DNA of 64,000 nt from Spirogloea muscicola (taxonomy: Eukaryota; Streptophyta; Zygnematophyceae; Spirogloeales; Spirogloeaceae): contig WELB01000028.1 in the NCBI GenBank assembly GCA_009602725.1, positions 668,027-732,026 of the forward strand. The letters run 5' to 3'. The notes below the pieces were generated by a model, which saw only the letters and a program-made list of their open reading frames with translations, was not told where the DNA came from and did no database searches. Position 1 is the stretch's first letter. Each line of letters opens with the position of its first letter. Of this stretch, positions 57,796 to 64,000 are shown one piece after another. The translations under genes and the position numbers were made by a program.

Positions 57796-59565
57796 GGCGC
57801 GGCGACGGCGGCGGCGACGGAGCTGCTGGTGAGCGCTGAGGTGATGAAGAATATGGCAAATCCACACTTTTTACCAAGCTCCCGGGCCAAGGGGGGGCTT
57901 GGCCGGGGAGGGCGGAGGCCCGTGATCGCACTTTGAATTATACGACGTATGGTCGCAGAGCGGCACGGGGGAGAAATTCGACCGGCGGTATTAAGCCACC
58001 GATCCGTCCTCCCCCGAGGCCGCCAGCGTGGCAGCCAGCGGCCAATGGCGGCGGGGCGCCATCCGGAGCGCGTGGATAGTGGGCGCCTCCCACGTGCCGG
58101 CCTTGCAGTGGATTCGGGGCAGCCTGCGGCGCCAGGCGGGGGGCCCGCCAAGGCTACCGCCCTTAACTTCAGAAGTGAAGTGAGGAGCTCTCCAAACAGA
58201 GAATGACCATAGCCTCTACCAGGCTATGGCTGTGACTGGCCAGCCAGCCCAAAAACGAGAATGAATGAAGTTCGAAAGGGGGCGAGGGCTGTGAATGAGA
58301 AGAATTGAGAAGGTCCAAAGGGGTAGAAAAGGAAAGAGCGCTTTAAGAAAGTGAAGAAGGAAGGCTCTTCCAGTAGGGGGCGATGAACGTGACTGGCCAG
58401 CCCAGAATGAGAATGAACAAGAAAGTGGCTTCTTCATTGGAGGTTCAAAGGGGGCGAGGGCTGTGAGAGCCAGCCCTTGTGTGTAAGCTCATCACTTCGG
58501 GATCGCAAGAGAAGCAGCTCTCTTAAAGGGGGCAAAGTGCTGTGGTCCTTGGTAATCTCTTTCTTCCTGCAATCTCCTGAGCTGGCTTCTTACAGCCATT
58601 GCCTTCCATTGGAAGAGAGTTTTTCCCCTGCACTGTATGCGCATTCCAAAGGAGTCTATGGCTGTGATTATCAGGACCAAAAGCATCAACAGAGTTCTCT
58701 ATACGGAGATCAACTCTGAAAGGGAGACAATGGCTGGGGAAGGCCAGCCCCGAAAAGGACCGTCCAGATGTGTCAGAAGCGTGAATCACTCAGGAAGGCA
58801 ACTGTGACCCTCTATGATGCCACTTACAACCCTTCATCAGCGGCAAGTAGAAAGACTGGCAGCCGGAAAGAAGTCGCCTCACACATAGGCGTGAGGCTGC
58901 AGTCAAAGCACGGCCAGCACGCGGATGCAAGGCATGAGCTAAATGCTGCAGGACACTTCGCATGCGGTACACCAGGACCCAAGAGCCCTCGACATTGAAC
59001 TCGGGAGCACATCCAGAGTGATTCATGATTGCATTGACAATAATAGGTGGACTAATTGAATTTGATTGATGAGATCAGGCACCCCTCGCGCACCGCGACA
59101 CCGCCGCCTGCAGGACAACAGCTTGGCCTGCATGCATGCGCCCGAGGCCCCTGCGCCGCGGCCGCCGCCGTCGACGCCATCGCCGTCGCCGCCAGCAGGA
59201 CGGCCGCTGTCTCCACGCTCCTCCCGGCCTCGACGAGCTCTAGCTCCTGCTCGCCGCTCCGCCGTGCCTTGGCTTCGCCGCCCTCGACCTGTCCCTTCTT
59301 CGAGCCGCATGCCGCCAGCGCCGCCGCTCGACGCAGTCTGCCTTCCGAGCTGCGCTCGTGTTGCCTGAGATCCCTTATATCCAGGCCAGCAAAAGAGAAG
59401 CCCTCAGCCGGGCGCCCATGCTGGCTGCCCCGTTGGCCGCCACAGAGTCGCTGGGCACGGTACCTGCGCACTTGCACACGTCCGTCACCAGCGAGTGGTA
59501 CCCAGAGCAGATCTAGTGTCCTGCTCCATTGCACAATCAGCTGAGCGCGTGAAAGTACAGAAACC
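57796..59565. other. Divergent intergenic region with repeat modules
   Basis: This separates the LHCII gene (-) from the SOUL gene (+) and should hold both promoters. Hairpin modules lie at about 58230-58265, 58385-58410, 58450-58480 and 58575-58620. A degraded minus-strand retroelement tail (VEGSWVLVYRMR ... HALHPRAGRALTAAS) lies at about 59005-58850. GC-rich 59090-59380 has overlapping open frames on both strands, none with recognisable content. Confidence 0.5.
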
Positions 59566-61120
59566 ATGGCGCTGCGAATCTCGGCACAAGCTTCTTGCAC
59601 TTGGCTGACGATGCTGTTCGCTGTCTTAGCCGCAACCCTGCCTATCCTACTCAGCGCAGCCACTGGACAGCATGTTCACATACCAAGAGGTGTGCGTGAC
59701 GGACGTACAACATCTCTCTCATCGTCGTCTATCTTAATGAATATCATTCCAGTAAACGTCATCGTCGCCTGGGGACCGATCCTTCTGTCAACTTCGTCGA
59801 GCCGCGGTTGCTGCTGTAGCAGGCAGCTGCTTCCTAAGAAGACGTGCACAGTACGTCTGCATGCAGCCAGATATGATCTAACGCATTCTCTTGTTCAAAA
59901 CGCGTCTTATGCGGTATATTTCGCAGCCTCCAGAAGTGCTCAGCCTGCCAGGACATGCGAGGAGCTGGAATGCCCTCCATACAAAGTGGTGTGCAAGGAG
60001 TCAGATTTCGAAATCAGGCACTATCGGCAGAGCAGTTGGGTGGTGACCAAGCCAATGACGGAGCTCTCGTATGTGCTTGCGGCAACCAGGGGCTTCCACA
60101 GGTTAGCAAGCACATTCATTGACTAGGCACTTAAACCGGAAATTGCTGTCTGGCTAGATTTTGTGCTGCTGACCGGACTCGTCATCGCTCTTACAATTAC
60201 CAGAGACAACTGCTTGCATACGCGTTGATTTGGTTTTTTGCTAGCAGTCTCAGTATCTGGCTGCAAAGCCAGAAAGTTAAGAGTCCAATATTGCTGATGA
60301 GGCACGGGCCTCACCTGATGATAGAATGGTTTCTGCTGCTTTCTACCTCAGACTGTTTGAGTACGTGCAAGGAGCAAACAAAAATGGCACCAAGATTGGG
60401 ATGACAGCCCCTGTCCTTACGGAGGTCACGGTGGGCGAGGGACCCTTTGATTCTCAGAGCTTCACTGTGGGCTTTTATCTACCTTACAAATACTCAGAGC
60501 ATCCCCCCTTGCCCCTTGAGAACCAGGACCTGAAGGTAAAGCACCGGCAGCATTGGCACTTGACCCGCAGTCGCTTGCAGCTCTATGAAACTAACCTAGT
60601 AAATTTTCCACTTGCCCTTTCTGCTCAGCCTTGCGGCACGAAGTTAGATCTATCACAGATAATAATGCTCTTTCATTGGCATGCTTCACAATCAACCACA
60701 GATGATCCAGCGTCATGATGGACAAGCCACAGGCAAGCACAGCAAAATTCTGGGGCTCTGGTCACGGCGCATAATCTTGCTTACTACCTTGCTGGCTTCT
60801 TGCTTCAGGTCAGGAGGTATCATTCCCGCTGTGTGGCAGTCAGACGCTTCAATGGCTTTGCTGTGGACCACAATGTGCCCGATCAGGCCTTGCGGCTACA
60901 ACTCAGTCTAGAAGGAACTCCGTGGGAGAATGCCACAACCAGCTGTGCTCACAGGTCAAAGAAAGTTGTGTGCATGGCATACTCGGTTGCAGTCTACAAT
61001 GCTCCATTCACAATCAAGAATCGGGTGAATGAAATCTGGGCCGAGATACCACATGAGGACGTTGAGCACAGTGGCTGCCGTTACATGGGCGCACCGTGTA
61101 CCCTCGCTAATACTTTCTAG
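59566..61120 (+). CDS. SOUL haem-binding family protein
   Basis: Exons 59566-59689, 59927-60101, 60352-60535 and 60809-61120, all joined in frame. Exon 1 encodes a signal-peptide-like start (MALRISAQASCTWLTMLFAV, then LAATLPILLSAATG), suggesting entry to the secretory pathway. The SOUL domain begins at CPPYKVVCKESDFEIRHYRQ, continues with LFEYVQGANKNGTKIGMTAPV and FTVGFYLPYKYSEHPPLP, and ends with VNEIWAEI. SOUL proteins bind haem or tetrapyrroles; which one is not predictable here. A fairly Cys-rich C-terminal half would suit a secreted or luminal protein. There is an alternative without splicing, because the frame is also open through intron 1, but GT and AG sites and phase fit the spliced form. 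Confidence 0.85.
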
Positions 61121-62705
61121 TTACTTCAAGTGCAGTGATGCAGCTAGGGTGAGATGTTGTGACAATGGTTCAAGAAGATTGGATTTTGCTGCTCGCATTT
61201 GCCCGAGCCAGGCCAAGAAACTATACATAGTATGACAGGAACGCATCCTTAGAATGATACTTTTCGACATGCAGTGTATGAAAGCCAGAGCTGAACAAGT
61301 ATGTGCAGGCACTGGGCGCCCCTGTGACACCTATGCCAGATTGGCGCACGTACGCTGTGATGCATTCGCCTGTTCATGCAACTAAGCGATGGCCTTGCTA
61401 ATGAAGTTCCTGTCAACTGCACTTGCGAAATGGCAGGCACAATTAGGGCAGAAATGACTGCCTGCTGCACAACTGCGGGCAGTTTAGATATATGAATCTA
61501 ATGTGCAATGGGCAAACCTTCAATGGTCAATTGGCAGTCGCAGCTCAGCAGGAGATTGATTAGCGACATCATATGGACCTTGCGGACTTGACACTCCAGG
61601 CCGTTAAGCACCAAGCTTGCTGAAAACGGGCGCCTTAGGAATCTGACTGGGGCATGGAACTTACCTTGCTGACTTGCTCCAGGTTGTTTACAGACTCAAG
61701 CTCGTTGCACACTCACTCTCATGAGCTTTCTGTGGCAGCTATTGACCTCTGAGTGGGTTGGTGACCGTTCTCACAGACATCCGATGATTCTGGAGTGCAT
61801 GTCATTTTGTGTAGCAGGCAATCATTCAGCCCCATGTGTGCAAGCCATAGCAGCTGGTGTATATCAATTATACAGGGCTTAGATTAGTAAGGTCATCAGT
61901 AGTGGCATGAATTGTTAGTGGGGATTGAAGGGTATCTTACTTGGCACCTCTCTGACAGCAGGAAGCACAGAGGCACCCTGCGCCTGCACAAATCACTGGA
62001 CTGTGGCTTTTGGACGTTAAATTTGGACAACTCTCTCGATATGCACTGAAATTGCGTGCATAGGGCCTGGCCTTTGATATATGAAAGCAATTTCCAGTCG
62101 TTTGCCGTTGAAGCAGTATCACAGCATCATATACCCTATCGCTGTTCCTGTGCGTCTAAGCATACACTTATTTCCTGTTGCAGATTTTGATCCGCATCAA
62201 GCATATCATCTCTGATTTTGCACTTTCTCGGCTACTGACACGGTAATTATAAGCATTACAGCAACAGTATCGAGATACGAAAAGACCCAGTTGTGCCCAC
62301 GAGCTCACATGCCCTGCATAAGTAGCTCAACTTGTTGCTTCCGATTGCAGATCCTCATCATGAATTGTTGGATTGTCTAGAAATGCAGGCATCTTCTAGC
62401 AGATGGCCAATATTGTATCAGTCATCATTGTGCAAGCATGTGACACAGACCCCTTGACGTAGCCGTCAAGAGAGCTCCTTAAACACCAGCACCTGTACAG
62501 TCGTCTATCCACGACAACCGACCAACTCTTATTGCTCTGCAACCAGACGGCTCAAGCGTCCTATGTCACTTTAGTAAGAGCACCAAGATAGAATTAGATC
62601 GTCCTGGTAAGTGCACCAAGGAAAGCTAGCTAGTCTCAGGGCTGAATTTTCTCAAGGCTTGGCTTCTAGGAGAGGGGGAATAGAATGTCCACATTAACGG
62701 CATCT
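61121..62705. other. Convergent intergenic region, nothing recognised
   Basis: This 1.6-kb stretch lies between the 3' ends of the SOUL (+) and uL10c (-) genes. It has no long or conserved reading frame, no RNA gene and no copy of the hairpin repeats. It is notably free of retroelement debris. Confidence 0.5.
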
Positions 62706-64000
62706 CTAAGGACTGCTGCCAGCTGCTTCCTCAGCTTCCAGCTTGGCAACATATGCCTTCATTGTGAAAACCAGATTGGCTGCTGGAACCTGCTTTTACC
62801 AAACAGTCACGGAGAAAGTCAAGCACAGCGAAGAGTACTGCCCCACATGGCCGAAAAGATACGTGCCTGATTAGAACGTGCAATCCTTAATGCCAACTGC
62901 GCTCGGCGGCGCACCTTGAGCTGCCCGACAAGCGCAGTTGAGGGGCCGACGAGCGTGCCCAGTAGCTTGGCATAAATGTCCAGGCGCGTCGGCATAGACT
63001 CAAGGCTCTTGAAGTCCGCGGAGGCATAGTACTTCCCCTCGAAGATGGCGCCCGTGTAGTCATTCTCCAGCTTCTGCTCCTTCTGCATGTCTCTGACAGA
63101 GGCAGGAGCAGGCAGGCGCACAACCAGGTCGTCAGCAACTGGCAGGGCCACAGTCCTCCCTGGCCCTTTGCACCACGAGGCTTGGAACCGTACAAGGAGC
63201 AACCAGTTGCCCAAGCTGAGCTTGCGGGCACTCGGGTGGCCTGTGACACCCCATTGCAGCCAACAAAACTTTGTGGAGCCACCATTGTCGCTCTATCTCT
63301 CAGTAAGGTGCCCAGCTATGGTCCTGCCCACATACATTTGGCCCTGACATTGAAAAAGCTTTTGTCTGGTAACTGGCATGCCACGAGAGCGGAGCCCGAT
63401 GACCGACTTTGCACAGCAATGTAGCCGGGCCGGCCACACCAGTGGAGGTCCTCCGAATGGGCACCTGTAAGGCTTGAGCGCGGCCGGGATCTCGTCCGAG
63501 TGCACGAAGAGCCAGGCGTTCATGCCTTTCATGGCCGGCGTCAGCGGCTCGAAGGGCGTGCCCTCGATGGCCTTGCCCAGCAACTTATTCTTGCATACGA
63601 GAAGCGTCGACGTCTCCGGCAGCTTGCGCCGCAGGTCCTCGAACTGCTTCACCTGCGCCACACGGCGTCCAGAGCACCAGGCGCCCAACAAAACCCGCCC
63701 CATCTCAGATCAGCAATCCAGCAGGTCAAAAATCTGGTCTTCGCAGGCTCGAGCTGCTTCGTCTGCTCGCGTTCAGGAGGCCGGGCTTCACGAGCCGTGC
63801 TGAGGCTCTGGTGCAGCTACAGAAGGCGGCGGCGGCGGCGGCGGCTGCTGCAACGCACCGTGAACTTCTGATAATCAATCCCAGCCAGAAGCCGGCAGTC
63901 CTCGAGCTGCTTGCGGGCAAGCTCCACCGTTGCGGTCTTCTTCTCTTTGCTTATGGCCGCGCGAGCCCCGCCGCCGCCCGGCGCGGCGGCGCCGGCGCGC
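62706..64000 (-). CDS. Plastid ribosomal protein uL10c (L10), partial
   Basis: Nuclear gene for the plastid 50S stalk-base protein. Exons: beyond 64000 to 63859 (KEKKTATVELARKQLEDCRL ... IDYQKFT), 63652-63465 (VKQFEDLRRKLPET, LLVCKNKLLGKAIEGTPFEP, MKGMNAWLFVHSDEIPAALK), 63092-62915 (DMQKEQKLENDYTGAIFEG, MPTRLDIYAKLLGTLVGPS) and 62756-62706 (AYVAKLEAEEAAGSSP, stop). Phases agree. The start and the chloroplast transit peptide lie outside the window, upstream of a GC-rich Ala/Gly segment at the edge. KYYASADFKSL and the MKGMNAWLFVHSDEIP stretch are typical of plant plastid L10. It binds 23S rRNA and anchors L7/L12. Confidence 0.9.

Noticed and set aside
57477-58151. Long minus-strand open frame over the LHCII first exon
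   Set aside because: It is another frame of the GC-rich transit-peptide exon and repeat-bearing upstream DNA; only the LHCII frame joins the downstream exons.
59052-59663. 203-codon minus-strand frame opposite the SOUL first exon
   Set aside because: Its Arg/Gly/Ala composition reflects GC-rich DNA, it has no recognisable motif, and it overlaps the supported SOUL signal-peptide exon.

Overview
The window is nuclear DNA of a photosynthetic green eukaryote, most likely an alga. It carries a nuclear LHCII chlorophyll a/b-binding protein gene, a nuclear plastid ribosomal protein uL10 gene, a plant-type 3-hydroxyisobutyryl-CoA hydrolase-like gene and a SOUL haem-binding gene. All have many short GT-AG introns, and gene-dense stretches alternate with retroelement debris. 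Plant-type LRR receptor-like kinases leave open whether it is a streptophyte alga or an unusual chlorophyte (for example a trebouxiophyte); I cannot settle this from sequence alone. Four isolated Ns (30824, 37223, 53517, 57746) show that base-level quality is imperfect, so single-base frame breaks must be read with caution.

0-24.3 kb: an LRR receptor-kinase cluster in alternating orientation. Gene A (+, 1261-6757) converges on gene B (-, 15.83-11.07 kb). B diverges from gene C (+, 20.03-24.04 kb, a clear pseudogene), and a relic LRR exon D lies on the minus strand at 24.25 kb. The LRRs are built from a serial cassette of 72-nt exons with phase-2 introns. A retroelement ORF is joined in frame to the truncated first LRR exon of B, and the centre of the B/C palindrome holds a near-perfect inverted repeat of a retroelement 3' end.

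24.3-27.2 kb: 3' ends of a non-LTR-like retroelement family whose protein ends in LLTRGY or similar, with small hairpin repeats. 28.0-30.0 kb: an unrecognised five-exon gene for a small membrane protein. 31.1-34.1 kb: a class I SAM-dependent methyltransferase gene. 34.7-36.3, 42.0-43.5 and 47.1-48.6 kb: three paralogous minus-strand short-chain dehydrogenase-like genes with the same exon pattern. The last two sit in segmentally duplicated units that also left a 3'-end relic at 40.4 kb. Between them lie a Ty3/gypsy integrase fragment (37.5-38.6 kb), itself split by a roughly 75-bp hairpin element flanked by ATAAG, and other retroelement pieces.

50.3-53.5 kb: the hydrolase-like gene (-). 56.0-57.8 kb: the LHCII gene (-). 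59.6-61.1 kb: the SOUL gene (+). 62.7-64.0 kb: the uL10c gene (-), cut by the window end. The intact genes are metabolic or plastid housekeeping genes with no obvious shared pathway. The unusual content is the repeat-driven rearrangement of the receptor-kinase and dehydrogenase families.
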